64,000 bases of DNA, taken from assembly GCF_016858305.2 (NCBI RefSeq), contig NZ_CP074436.1, forward strand, positions 764,001 to 828,000, in the 5' to 3' direction. Both the position numbers and the translations under genes were made by a program. The notes beneath the pieces were generated by a model. That model did not search any database. It saw only the letters and a list, made by a program, of their open reading frames with translations, and had not been told where the DNA came from. The DNA comes from Polaribacter sp. Q13. GTDB taxonomy: Bacteria > Bacteroidota > Bacteroidia > Flavobacteriales > Flavobacteriaceae. Shown here piece after piece: positions 46,671-54,502 of the stretch (positions are counted from its first letter, which is position 1; every line of letters starts with the position of its first letter).

Positions 46671-47678
46671 ATGAAAGCAATAGGATATAAAGAGAATTTA
46701 CCAATAGACAATGTAAATTCTTTACAAGACATAGAGATAGAGACTCCAAAAGCAACAGGAAGAGATGTTTTGGTTGAAATTAAAGCCATTTCAGTAAATC
46801 CTGCAGATTACAAAGTACGTGCAAATATGCCTGTACAAGGTGACGATTGGAAAATTATTGGTTGGGATGCTACCGGAATTGTAAAGGAAGTTGGTGAAGA
46901 TGTTACTCTTTTTAATGTTGGTGATGAAGTTTGGTATGCTGGCGATTTTACGCGTCAGGGTAGTTATGCACAATTTCAAGTGGTAGATGAACGTATTGTC
47001 GGTAAAAAACCAACAAGTTTATCGTATGCTGAAGCTGCTGCCTTACCATTAACATCTCTTACTGCTTACGAAATGTTGTTTGATAGGTTAGAGGTTTCTA
47101 AGGACGATGCCAATAAATCTATTTTGGTTATTGGTGCTGCTGGTGGTGTGGGGTCTATTTTAGTACAATTAGCTAAAAAGCTAACAAAACTTAACATTAT
47201 TGCTACTGCTTCTCGCGAAGAAACTACCGATTGGTTAAAAGAATTGGGTGCAGATACGGTTATCAACCACAGAAATAAATTGAGCGAAGAGTTTGAAAAA
47301 TATAGCCTTCCTGCGCCAGAATATGTGGTGAGTTTAAATGCTACTGAACAACATGTAGATGAAATTGTAAAACTGATTAAACCACAAGGGAAATTCGGTT
47401 TTATTGATGATCCAAAAGTAATGAATGTGATGCCTTTTAAAGGGAAAGCAGTATCCACGCACATCGAGTTAATGTTTACGCGTGCTATGTTTCAAACAGA
47501 AGATATGATTGAGCAACACAACATTTTAAACAACGTTTCTCAATTAATAGACAACGGAACAATTAGAACCACTTTAGGTGAAAACTTCGGAACTATAAAT
47601 GCTGAAAATTTGCGTAAAGCACACGCTTTTTTAGAAACAGGTAAAGCAAAAGGTAAAATAGTTTTAGAGGGATTTTAG
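46671..47678 (+). CDS. Quinone oxidoreductase-like, NADP-binding zinc-type alcohol dehydrogenase family
   Basis: This 335-residue medium-chain dehydrogenase/reductase has an N-terminal GroES-like domain (SVNPADYKVRA, VKEVGEDVTLF) and a Rossmann domain with VIGAAGGVGSILVQLA (about 152-167) binding NADPH. It lacks structural zinc cysteines, as in quinone reductases (QOR/zeta-crystallin class), and probably reduces quinones or enones. Second gene of nitroreductase operon A (11 bp gap). A homologous but frameshifted gene is at 56747 in operon B. Confidence 0.9.
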   Translation: MKAIGYKENLPIDNVNSLQDIEIETPKATGRDVLVEIKAISVNPADYKVRANMPVQGDDWKIIGWDATGIVKEVGEDVTLFNVGDEVWYAGDFTRQGSYAQFQVVDERIVGKKPTSLSYAEAAALPLTSLTAYEMLFDRLEVSKDDANKSILVIGAAGGVGSILVQLAKKLTKLNIIATASREETTDWLKELGADTVINHRNKLSEEFEKYSLPAPEYVVSLNATEQHVDEIVKLIKPQGKFGFIDDPKVMNVMPFKGKAVSTHIELMFTRAMFQTEDMIEQHNILNNVSQLIDNGTIRTTLGENFGTINAENLRKAHAFLETGKAKGKIVLEGF

Positions 47679-47704
47679 ACTGAATAAAACAAATAATAAC
47701 GTTT

Positions 47705-47812
47705 CGTCACTTCGAGTGAATTTTGAGGCACGAAAAAATTAGTATCGAGAAGACTCATAGTTTAGAAAGTTCTCGATACAAAATTCTAAAAAGAATTTCA
47801 CTCGAACTGACA
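47705..47812. repeat. Nested-palindrome intergenic repeat, unit 1
   Basis: The outer inverted repeat is GTCACTTCGAGTGAATTTT on the left and its near-complement ending CACTCGAACTGACA on the right. The inner one is ATCGAGA ... TCTCGATAC (near 47744 and 47771). It can fold as a cruciform or RNA with two stacked stems. A second unit follows 32 bp later. This pattern is a familiar flavobacterial intergenic repeat. Confidence 0.75.
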
Positions 47813-47844
47813 ATCTAGATTATTAAAAAATCATCATAAGCGTA

Positions 47845-47984
47845 CGTCACTTCGAGTGAATTTTGAGTTATTGAAAATCAAAATATATTTTGATTGAAGA
47901 TATAAGAAATTTGTATCGAGAAGCACATCAATAAGAATGGTTCTCGATACAAAATTCTGAAAAAGAATTTCACTCAAACTGACG
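47845..47984. repeat. Nested-palindrome intergenic repeat, unit 2
   Basis: Same design as unit 1 (GTCACTTCGAGTGAATTTT at the left, CACTCAAACTGACG at the right, inner ATCGAGA/TCTCGAT) but with an extra internal hairpin (AATCAAAATATATTTTGATT at about 47876-47895). Together the units fill the 325 bp between the quinone oxidoreductase and cupin genes. Confidence 0.75.
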
Positions 47985-48003
47985 ATTTATATAAAAACAT
48001 AAA

Positions 48004-48480
48004 ATGAATTTCAAATCAATTATAGCAGCAGTAGCTGTAACCGCATTATTTGCGAACAATACTGCAAATGCGCAAGTAAATACTATAGATTCTGTAGCAA
48101 CATCAAAAGTGCAACATTTCAATTTTGATGATATGGCATCGGAAACTATCGGAAAAGGAATCAAAAGGAAGTGGTTTCATGGTGAAAAAGGACAAATGAC
48201 TATTTTCAATTTAGAGAAAGACGCACATATTCCTTGGCACAAACACCCAAACGAACAGATCACCTACATCATGTCTGGTAAAGTAAAAATCAAGACTATT
48301 ATTGATGGTAAAGAAACATTTGTAGAAGTTGGAGCAGGAGAAGTAATTGTTTTCCCTGAAAATGTACCACACGAATTTTGGGCTTTAGAAGAAACGGTAG
48401 ATTTAGATGTACACGTTCCTGTACGTCAAGATTGGTTGTCTAAAGAGTTACCAGACTATTTAAAGAAAACTAAAAAATAG
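48004..48480 (+). CDS. Exported cupin-domain protein
   Basis: This 158-residue protein has a signal peptide (hydrophobic 5-20, cleavage after ANA near residue 23) and one cupin barrel. Metal ligands fit H79, H81, E84 (WHKHPNEQ) and H123 (NVPHEFW). Cupins cover dioxygenases, isomerases and binding proteins; this small secreted type has no assigned reaction. It stands between the repeat pair and a quinol-monooxygenase-like gene, within the redox gene cluster. Confidence 0.88.
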   Translation: MNFKSIIAAVAVTALFANNTANAQVNTIDSVATSKVQHFNFDDMASETIGKGIKRKWFHGEKGQMTIFNLEKDAHIPWHKHPNEQITYIMSGKVKIKTIIDGKETFVEVGAGEVIVFPENVPHEFWALEETVDLDVHVPVRQDWLSKELPDYLKKTKK

Positions 48481-48565
48481 AGATCATATTTCAGCAAATT
48501 GGTTGGCTTTTCAATCCAAATTTAACTGAGAAGAGAACGTTAAATTAGGCAGTAAAGCCATCTAA

Positions 48566-48586
48566 ATGCTATAATTTTGTTAGCAT
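48566..48586 (+). promoter_or_regulatory. Promoter with overlapping palindrome before the ABM gene
   Basis: ATGCTA (48566-48571), 9 bases, TAGCAT (48581-48586); the spacer contains TAATTTTG (48572-48579), a TAnnTTTG -7 box 23 bp before the ATG. A dimeric repressor bound to the palindrome would block this promoter. The half-sites differ from the nitroreductase operator. Confidence 0.55.
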
Positions 48587-48601
48587 AAAAACAAACAAAT
48601 C

Positions 48602-48892
48602 ATGAGTAAAATAACGGTTGTGGCTAAAATTGTAGCCAAAGAAGAAAATAGAGAATTGGTTAAAACCGAATTACTAAAACTAGTTGCCAGTAGTGTTAAA
48701 GAAGCGGGTTGTATCAACTACAACTGCCTTCAAGACAATGACGACTCCAATACATTTACAATGTATGAGAACTGGAAAGATGCAGAGGCACTTACTTTAC
48801 ACGCTGCAACGCCTCATTACGTAGCGTTCCAAACTGGGGCCAAAGATGCTATTGCGGAATTTACAGTGAATAAAATGACTATGCTTGCCTAA
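48602..48892 (+). CDS. Putative quinol monooxygenase (ABM domain)
   Basis: This 96-residue protein is a single antibiotic-biosynthesis-monooxygenase (ABM) domain, a dimeric ferredoxin-like fold. ITVVAKIVAKEENRELVKTE (2-21), GCINYNCLQDND, FTMYENWKDAEAL and the C-terminal strand are all as in YgiN-type quinol monooxygenases. These oxidise quinols or related aromatics without a bound cofactor, and may protect against quinone stress. It has its own palindromic promoter and a strong terminator, so it is a one-gene unit. Confidence 0.88.
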   Translation: MSKITVVAKIVAKEENRELVKTELLKLVASSVKEAGCINYNCLQDNDDSNTFTMYENWKDAEALTLHAATPHYVAFQTGAKDAIAEFTVNKMTMLA

Positions 48893-48917
48893 ATAATACA
48901 AGATTTAATTTTAAAAA

Positions 48918-48966
48918 GGAGCTTTTGCGACCAATGTGATTACATGGTCCAAAAGCTCTTTTTTTG
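48918..48966 (+). terminator. Terminator after the ABM gene
   Basis: GAGCTTTTG and CAAAAGCTC form a stem with inner GACCA/TGGTC pairing and a T run at the end; stop codon 26 bp upstream. Confidence 0.85.
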
Positions 48967-48998
48967 TTAGGTGAAATTTGATGATATTAGTTTTTTTT

Positions 48999-49088
48999 TG
49001 GAGCTATTTCCAGCTATCCGTTCCCGCTTTTTTAACCTTGCCAAAAAAGGCAAGATTAAAAAGAGCTCCACTTCTATCTGGGCTAGGG
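48999..49088 (+). ncRNA. Structured intergenic RNA-like element (Flavo-1-like)
   Basis: The stretch begins GGAGCTATTTCC and ends ATCTGGGCTAGG, the borders of a structured element I recall from many Flavobacteria, possibly the Flavo-1 RNA motif (from memory, not searched). GGAGCT (49000-49005) can pair with AGCTCC (49064-49069), and a central hairpin has CTTGCC/GGCAAG in its upper stem. It lies in the 363-bp gap between the ABM gene and a Crp-type regulator; the short open frames across it have no protein-like features. Whether it is a separate RNA or a 5' leader is open. Confidence 0.45.
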
Positions 49089-49187
49089 ATTTTGAGATAC
49101 CAAGAATATTTTTTAACATATGTTTGTTTTGCTCTGATATACGTAATAATTTTCATTGTTTTATCTTACATTAGCATAATAAATAAA

Positions 49188-49205
49188 GTATCATAGTAGT
49201 GATAC
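49188..49205. promoter_or_regulatory. 18-bp palindrome upstream of the Crp-type gene
   Basis: GTATCA-TAGTAG-TGATAC is a perfect 6-bp inverted repeat with a 6-base centre, 50 bp before the Crp-family start codon. Its position suits an autoregulatory operator. Confidence 0.45.
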
Positions 49206-49255
49206 ATATAAACGAGTTGGCGGTAATTTGAGCATACCAAACATCAAAGAAAGAA

Positions 49256-49819
49256 ATGAAAGAATATTTAAAATCATTTAATTTATTTACCGACATAGAG
49301 ATTAATGATTTCTTGAATTTATCTCAAACTATTTTATTAAAAAAAGGCGATTTATATATTAATAATAATGAAATTTGCGACTCTATAGCTTTTGTTAAAA
49401 GTGGAATTTTTCGTTCTTATTATTTTTCAAATAATGACGATGAAATCACATATTGTTTCACTTTTCCTAATAAATTATTAATGGCTTATTCTTCATTTAT
49501 TTCACAAAAAAAATCTGAAGAAAACATTCAAGCTCTGACAGATGCTGAAATAATTTCAATACCAAAAGCAACTTTAGAAAATTTAGCCAAATCAAATAGT
49601 AATTGGTTGCATTTTTTGAAAATTATTGCCGAAAAGGAATATGTTGAATTAGAAAAATGGATATTTAATCATCAAAAAGATAAGTCTCAACAACGCTATT
49701 TAGATTTAATTACAACGCAACCTACATATATCAAAGAGATTCCACTACACTATATAGCTTCTTACCTAGGCGTTACACAACGTCACCTAAGTCGAATAAG
49801 GGCTAATATTACGTATTAG
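49256..49819 (+). CDS. Crp/Fnr-family transcriptional regulator
   Basis: This 187-residue protein has an N-terminal cyclic-nucleotide-binding-like barrel (about 20-115) and a short C-terminal helix-turn-helix (about 140-187) with IPLHYIASYLGVTQRHLSRIR. It lacks iron-sulfur cysteines of Fnr and the canonical cAMP-binding arginine-serine pair, as is usual in Bacteroidetes members of this family, whose signals are mostly unknown. It precedes a small SDR-family gene in the same direction (67 bp, with its own promoter). Confidence 0.88.
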   Translation: MKEYLKSFNLFTDIEINDFLNLSQTILLKKGDLYINNNEICDSIAFVKSGIFRSYYFSNNDDEITYCFTFPNKLLMAYSSFISQKKSEENIQALTDAEIISIPKATLENLAKSNSNWLHFLKIIAEKEYVELEKWIFNHQKDKSQQRYLDLITTQPTYIKEIPLHYIASYLGVTQRHLSRIRANITY

Positions 49820-49853
49820 ACAAATGTCCTCTTCATAAACCTTTAGTGCTTCA

Positions 49854-49861
49854 TAAATTTG
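49854..49861 (+). promoter_or_regulatory. Predicted -7 box of the SDR gene
   Basis: TAAATTTG fits TAnnTTTG, 25 bp before the ATG. Confidence 0.45.
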
Positions 49862-49886
49862 CATATAATTTAAAAACAGATATTAT

Positions 49887-50498
49887 ATGAAAACAATAAT
49901 TTTAATTGGAGCAAACGGAAAAATGGGACAAGCTGCTCTTACGGGGCTAGGAAAACACAAAATCATAACTGCTGGACGTTCTGCTGATAGCTATGACTTT
50001 CAAGTAGATATTACAAGCGAAGCATCATTAAGGAAATTATACGAAGATGTTGGTCATTTTGATGCTGTTGTAAACACTGTTGGTGTTTGTGAATATGCAA
50101 ATTTTACTGAAATGACCGAAGAACAATGGATGAGTACCATTTTAAGTAAAATGATGGGACAAATAAACATTGTACGTATTGGTCAAGAATATATTGCAGA
50201 TAAGGGGTCATTTACTTTAATAACAGGAATTTTAAATACGAAGCCTATACCTTTTGCAATTGCTGATGCTACTACTAGTGGAGCTATTGATACATTTGTT
50301 AAATGTGTTGCTTTTGAAATGCCAAGAGGAATCCGAGTAAACTCAATAAACCCAACTGTTTTAGAAGAGGCTTGGGATGTTTATGGTGAAATGATGCCTG
50401 GTTTTGAACCAGTTCCTGGTAGATTAGTTGGTAAAGCTTTTGAACGTTCGGTTGATGGGTTTATTACTGGTCAAGTGCTTTTTGTTGATGCTTATTAA
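49887..50498 (+). CDS. Short-chain dehydrogenase-like protein
   Basis: This 203-residue Rossmann protein starts with a NAD(P) loop GANGKMGQAAL (8-18), then DITSEASL, and NTVGVCEY in place of NNAG. The expected YxxxK helix lies in ATTSGAIDTFVKC (about 129-141) and has no tyrosine, as in the divergent SDR subfamily annotated simply as 'short chain dehydrogenase'. Activity is therefore uncertain. It follows the Crp-type regulator and may be its target. No signal peptide. Confidence 0.82.
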   Translation: MKTIILIGANGKMGQAALTGLGKHKIITAGRSADSYDFQVDITSEASLRKLYEDVGHFDAVVNTVGVCEYANFTEMTEEQWMSTILSKMMGQINIVRIGQEYIADKGSFTLITGILNTKPIPFAIADATTSGAIDTFVKCVAFEMPRGIRVNSINPTVLEEAWDVYGEMMPGFEPVPGRLVGKAFERSVDGFITGQVLFVDAY

Positions 50499-50550
50499 AA
50501 ACCACTATCAACAATAGTACCCCTTATAATTAATGATAAATAAATAATAA

Positions 50551-51267
50551 ATGATGAAAAAAATATGGATGAACATGCTATTTGTAATTGCAATACTGAG
50601 TAGTTGTAATAGCAAACCAACAACAAGTAATAAAAATACCCCTGAAATTTCTAAAGGGGAAGAGTGTAATATAAAAGTATCGGGAATTGAGTTTACCAAA
50701 TCGATTAACAATGCAAAAGCGACAACCTCTATTGAAGGAGATAAATTAACACTTAAAAGTAATGCTAAATGTGATAATTTTAATGATCCAGATGGAAAAC
50801 TGTCTAACAATTCAGCTCCAGTTTTACTAACAAAAATAGACAATACGAAACCTTTTACATTCACCTCTAAAGTTACTCCAACATTTATAGACACCTATGA
50901 TGCAGGTACTATGTATATATATTTAAATCCTAAATTATGGTTTAAATTTGCTTTTGAGTTAGATGAACGAAAAAAAGCTCGTATTGTAACTGTTAGAACC
51001 ATCGAAACGTCGGACGATAATAATCACGATGTGATTGATACTACAAGTGCTTATATGAAAATTTCTTCGGACGTAAAGACAATTGGTTTTTATTATTCAC
51101 TAGATAACAAAAAATGGCAGCTTGTTAGACTCTTTAAAAACGATTATCCGGCTGAATTGTGGGCAGGATTCGGCGCTCAATCTCCTATTGGTAAAGGAAC
51201 CAGTGTGATATTTGAAGAATCTTCTTTGTTACAAAGTAGTATTGCTGATTTTAGAATGGGTATTTGA
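50551..51267 (+). CDS. DUF1349-type lipoprotein
   Basis: This 238-residue protein is a predicted lipoprotein (AILSSC with lipidated C19 counting from MMKKIW). The mature part is a beta-sandwich of concanavalin-like type; FTFTSKVTPTFIDTYDAGTM, KFAFELDERKKARIVTV and WAGFGAQSPIGKGTSVIFE are the blocks I associate with DUF1349. These domains are thought to bind or modify carbohydrates. It is a one-gene unit ending in a perfect hairpin terminator. ATG at 50554 is an equally possible start. Confidence 0.78.
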   Translation: MMKKIWMNMLFVIAILSSCNSKPTTSNKNTPEISKGEECNIKVSGIEFTKSINNAKATTSIEGDKLTLKSNAKCDNFNDPDGKLSNNSAPVLLTKIDNTKPFTFTSKVTPTFIDTYDAGTMYIYLNPKLWFKFAFELDERKKARIVTVRTIETSDDNNHDVIDTTSAYMKISSDVKTIGFYYSLDNKKWQLVRLFKNDYPAELWAGFGAQSPIGKGTSVIFEESSLLQSSIADFRMGI

Positions 51268-51365
51268 GACAACTATATATAAAATAAATGTTGATACTGA
51301 AAAACGCATTTGGACTTATGAATCTATAATGAATTACAAACTTAAGCCGTATATAATTTATTGCT

Positions 51366-51406
51366 AAGTCCTCACAAACTTTCGAAAGTTTGTGAGGACT
51401 TTTTAT
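51366..51406 (+). terminator. Long perfect hairpin terminator
   Basis: A 17-bp perfect inverted repeat (AAGTCCTCACAAACTTT at 51366-51382 with its complement at 51385-51401) around CG, followed by T's. It lies 98 bp after the DUF1349 stop. Confidence 0.8.
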
Positions 51407-51466
51407 TTAGTTATTATTTACTAAATTAGTTGTTTAAAACACAAAACAACCATATAAAAACACGTT

Positions 51467-51967
51467 GTGGTTAATACAAACAACGACAGCGAAATGATAT
51501 TATTTCCATTCAAAAAAATGGTAATGAAATCACGACAAGAAATTGTAGTTTTTGAAGGGGATTATTTTAAAGCACTTATTGAAAAATTACGAGTACAAAT
51601 TCCCGAGTTCGACATTAATAGTTCAGATAATGAAATTTTATTAACTAGAAACGACAGCGATTTTGTAGCCTTTATAAACCTGTTAAACGAGCGCATAAAA
51701 CGGATAGACCCAAAAATTATTATAACGCTAACTAATTCTGGCGTGCAGTTTCATAAAGAATACACACATTACAAAGTCAATAAATACTTACGAAAACCAA
51801 TTATACAATGTCCAATTTGTATGTCTTCTATATGGAGCATATTTACCTTTTGGATACCGATACTTTATTGGTTTGGTTTTAGCTGGCCAATTGTATATTT
51901 AGGAATTGCAAATACGTGTATACTAGCCTGTGTAAATAGGTTGGTATTTTCTAGCAGCCAACAATAA
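51467..51967 (+). CDS. Hypothetical membrane protein
   Basis: This 166-residue protein starts at GTG 51467, or at ATG 51494, which I cannot separate. The first 115 residues are soluble and mixed alpha/beta. CPIC (near 122) then leads into two adjoining hydrophobic segments (about 126-150 and 150-162). No family recognised. It stands alone between a terminator and a broken amine-oxidase gene. Confidence 0.6.
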   Translation: MVNTNNDSEMILFPFKKMVMKSRQEIVVFEGDYFKALIEKLRVQIPEFDINSSDNEILLTRNDSDFVAFINLLNERIKRIDPKIIITLTNSGVQFHKEYTHYKVNKYLRKPIIQCPICMSSIWSIFTFWIPILYWFGFSWPIVYLGIANTCILACVNRLVFSSSQQ

Positions 51968-52030
51968 TTTAACGTTAATTATAAAAGCTATTGTATTTTT
52001 ACGATAGCTTTTTTTGCTTAAAATGTATTA

Positions 52031-53002
52031 ATGAAAGAAAAAATTATAATTATAGGAGGTGGGTTAAGCGGATTAACGTTAGCTTATTTATTATAAAAAA
52101 GAGGAATAGAATCAAAAATTTTAGAAGCATCTTCAAGAGTAGATGGAAGAATTCAAACCATAAAAGGAGCATTAGAAACACCTTTAGAGTTGGGAGCAAC
52201 TTGGTTTTCGGATATGCACCAGAATTTATTGTCGCTTATAGATGAATTGGGCTTAGAAAAATACCCACAGTATTCAAAAGGGACTTCGTTATTTCAAACC
52301 AAATCATTTAAACCACCGCAACAGTTTTTTGTTCCCGAATCTGAAAACCCTTCCTATCGTTTAAAAAGCGGAACACAAAAACTTATCAATACATTAGCTC
52401 AAAAATTACCTTCTAAAAATATACGTCTGAATACAAAAGTTGTTGGTATTACTGAATTTAATAGTGATCTAATAGTTCTAACTTCCAATGGAGAAAAACT
52501 TTATGCAGATAAAGTTATACTCTGTTTACCACCACAATTAGTAGGTTTAAAAATGAAGTTTTCACCAGAATTACCTGATTCTATTTCTGAACTATTGCCA
52601 AGTGTTCAAACTTGGATGGCAGGTGCTATAAAATTTGTGTTAGAACATGAAGAACCTTTTTGGAGAAATAAAGGGTTTTCTGGAATGTTGTATAGCCACT
52701 CAGGAATTGTTACAGAAATGTACGATCATACGAATTTTGAACAAAACAAATTTGGCTTTACAGGCTTTTTAAATGGAGGAGCTGTATCTTATCTTCAAGA
52801 AGTAAGAAAGGAATTTGTATTATGTGAAAATCAAATGATACAAAGACCACATCAAAACAATGGACATTCATCATTACAAGATAGTTATATGAATGGAAAA
52901 TTATTGTTTTCAGGAACAGAAACAGCTACAGAATTTGGAGGATATATGGAAGGTGCGGTTATTTCTGCTTTAAAAATAGCAGAAAAGTTATCATCTAATT
53001 AA
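52031..53002 (+). pseudogene. FAD-dependent amine oxidase, disrupted
   Basis: The ATG at 52031 begins MKEKIIIIGGGLSGLTLAYLL, a flavin-binding GxGxxG start, but codon 22 is TAA (52094-52096; a single change from CAA would restore it). The same frame then continues to 53002 with the second flavin region, LPPQLVGLKMKFSPELPD, and a C-terminal FSGTETATEFGGYMEGAV that binds FAD. The stretch between VLCENQ and RPHQNNGHS is too short: about 35 residues of the normal fold seem missing (from family memory). An internal restart at 52190 would lack the FAD site. Probably non-functional. Confidence 0.8.
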
Positions 53003-53014
53003 GTCATAAACAGA

Positions 53015-53809
53015 ATGAATAAAACAATATTTGAAATAACCAAAATGGATTGTCCTTCAGAGGAAAATCTAATCCGTATGAAATTAGACGGAATTGCAAG
53101 CATTGCAAATTTAGACTTTGATATTCCAAATCGAAAATTAACCGTTTTTCATAACGGAGAAATGGACCAAATCGAAAAGTCTATTAGCGAACTGAATTTA
53201 GGAGGAAAAAAAATAGCAACTGAACAAACCAATCAAACGGAATTTAAAGAAAATGCAAATCAGAAAAAGCGACTTTGGTCTGTATTGATTATCAATTTCG
53301 TCTTTTTTATTATCGAAATGACAACAGGAATTTTCTCAAAATCAATGGGACTTGTAGCGGATAGTTTAGATATGCTTGCCGACAGTTTTGTTTACGGAAT
53401 TAGTTTGTTTGCGGTTGGCGGAACTGTAATTAAGAAAAAACGGATTGCAAAACTTGCAGGATATTTTCAAATTACACTTGCTGTTATTGGTTTTGTAGAA
53501 GTTTTAAGAAGGTTTTTTGGAGACGAGAACCTACCCAATTTTTCGACTATGATTATTGTTTCTATTTTTGCCCTTATCGCAAACGGAATTTGTCTTTATA
53601 TTTTGCAAAAATCAAAAAGTAAAGAAGAAGCCCATATGAAAGAGAGTATGATTTTCACCTCCAATGATGTGATTATTAATTTGGGCGTTATAATAGCTGG
53701 AGTTCTCGTTAACTGTTTGCACTCTAGTAAACCCGATTTAATTATTGGTACAATTGTTTTTATTTTGGTAGTTCAAGGAGCCATTAGAATTTTGAAATTG
53801 AGCAAGTAA
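53015..53809 (+). CDS. Cation diffusion facilitator-like transporter with N-terminal HMA-like domain
   Basis: This 264-residue protein has a heavy-metal-associated-like N-terminal domain (about 1-70; TKMDCPSEE in place of the metal-binding MxCxxC, so one Cys is kept). Six membrane helices (about 88-262) follow, with ADSLDMLADSF in TM2 matching the CDF metal site (DxxxD). The TM5 site, normally HxxxD, reads FTSND, so metal choice or activity may be altered. Such proteins usually travel with metal-resistance genes in Bacteroidetes. It starts 12 bp after the broken amine-oxidase gene. Confidence 0.85.
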   Translation: MNKTIFEITKMDCPSEENLIRMKLDGIASIANLDFDIPNRKLTVFHNGEMDQIEKSISELNLGGKKIATEQTNQTEFKENANQKKRLWSVLIINFVFFIIEMTTGIFSKSMGLVADSLDMLADSFVYGISLFAVGGTVIKKKRIAKLAGYFQITLAVIGFVEVLRRFFGDENLPNFSTMIIVSIFALIANGICLYILQKSKSKEEAHMKESMIFTSNDVIINLGVIIAGVLVNCLHSSKPDLIIGTIVFILVVQGAIRILKLSK

Positions 53810-53855
53810 ACGGATTTTATAACACTTGCTATATCAATAATTAGGTTGCAACCAT

Positions 53856-54239
53856 TTATTCTTCAAAAATAAACTCACCTTTTGTTTCTGCTGCGTGTAA
53901 ACCCCATTCTACAATTAGGTTTAAGATAGGGGTAAGGGTTTCACCAAATTCGGTAAGCTTGTATTCTACTTTTAAAGGTGGTTTTTTAGTGAACACTTTT
54001 CTACTTACGATGCCATCCGCTTCTAATTGCTTCAATTGTAAACTTAAAGTACGCTCAGTAATTCCCGGAATTTCCTTTCGCAATTCGTTATAGCGTTTTT
54101 TATCACCAATTAAATGAGTAAGAATTACACTTTTCCATTTTCCGCCTATAAGTTCCATTGCTGCACTGGTTGGGCAAAACGATATTTTATCGTTGATCTT
54201 AATCTTTGGCTTTTTTTCAAACAGTTCTTTTCTGTCCAT
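53856..54239 (-). CDS. HxlR-family redox-type transcriptional repressor
   Basis: This 127-residue winged-helix protein has the HxlR signature: FCPTSAAMELIGGKWKSVIL (21-40), GITERTLSLQLKQLEADGIV in the recognition region, and the wing KKPPLKVEYKLTEFGETL. C22 is at the position of the reactive cysteine of YodB/HypR/QorR-type repressors, which sense quinones, diamide or hypochlorite. It is divergent from nitroreductase copy B and is the obvious candidate for binding the ACTAT-N7-ATAGT operators. Its counterpart at 61495 is ruined, so this may be the only HxlR copy here serving all three units. Confidence 0.93.
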   Translation of the reverse strand: MDRKELFEKKPKIKINDKISFCPTSAAMELIGGKWKSVILTHLIGDKKRYNELRKEIPGITERTLSLQLKQLEADGIVSRKVFTKKPPLKVEYKLTEFGETLTPILNLIVEWGLHAAETKGEFIFEE

Positions 54240-54422
54240 AATGATATATATTTATGAAAGCAGCATACGAATATGTACGCTCTTTTTAATAGATTCTTTT
54301 GCAAATTTAATGGACTTTAATTTAGTATGCAACTATATTTTGTATAGTAAAAAAAATAATACTTAAAATATTGATTTATAATTAACTATAAAATTATTTT
54401 ATACTATACTTCTTGACCGTTA

Positions 54423-54472
54423 TTGCAAGACAATAATACTATACATATTTTTGTCACTATAAAAATGATAGT
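54423..54472 (+). promoter_or_regulatory. Nitroreductase promoter and overlapping operator, copy B
   Basis: TTG (54423-54425), 20-bp spacer, TATTTTTG (54446-54453), then ACTAT (54456-54460) - AAAAATG - ATAGT (54468-54472). TACTAT half-sites also at 54402-54407 and 54437-54442. From 54450 onward it is identical to copy C. The hxlR gene lies just upstream on the other strand. Confidence 0.78.
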
Positions 54473-54502
54473 ATAACGAATCAACATATAAATATAACAA
54501 AA

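Noticed and set aside
47705..47984. CRISPR-like array
   Set aside because: Only two units, each an internal palindrome of unequal length, without spacers or cas genes.
48971..49196. Two overlapping 67- and 72-codon open frames
   Set aside because: They run through a structured, repeat-like intergenic element and its flank, and the residue patterns are not protein-like.
51991..52245. 84-codon frame upstream of the amine oxidase relic
   Set aside because: It is a shadow in another frame of the disrupted amine-oxidase gene.
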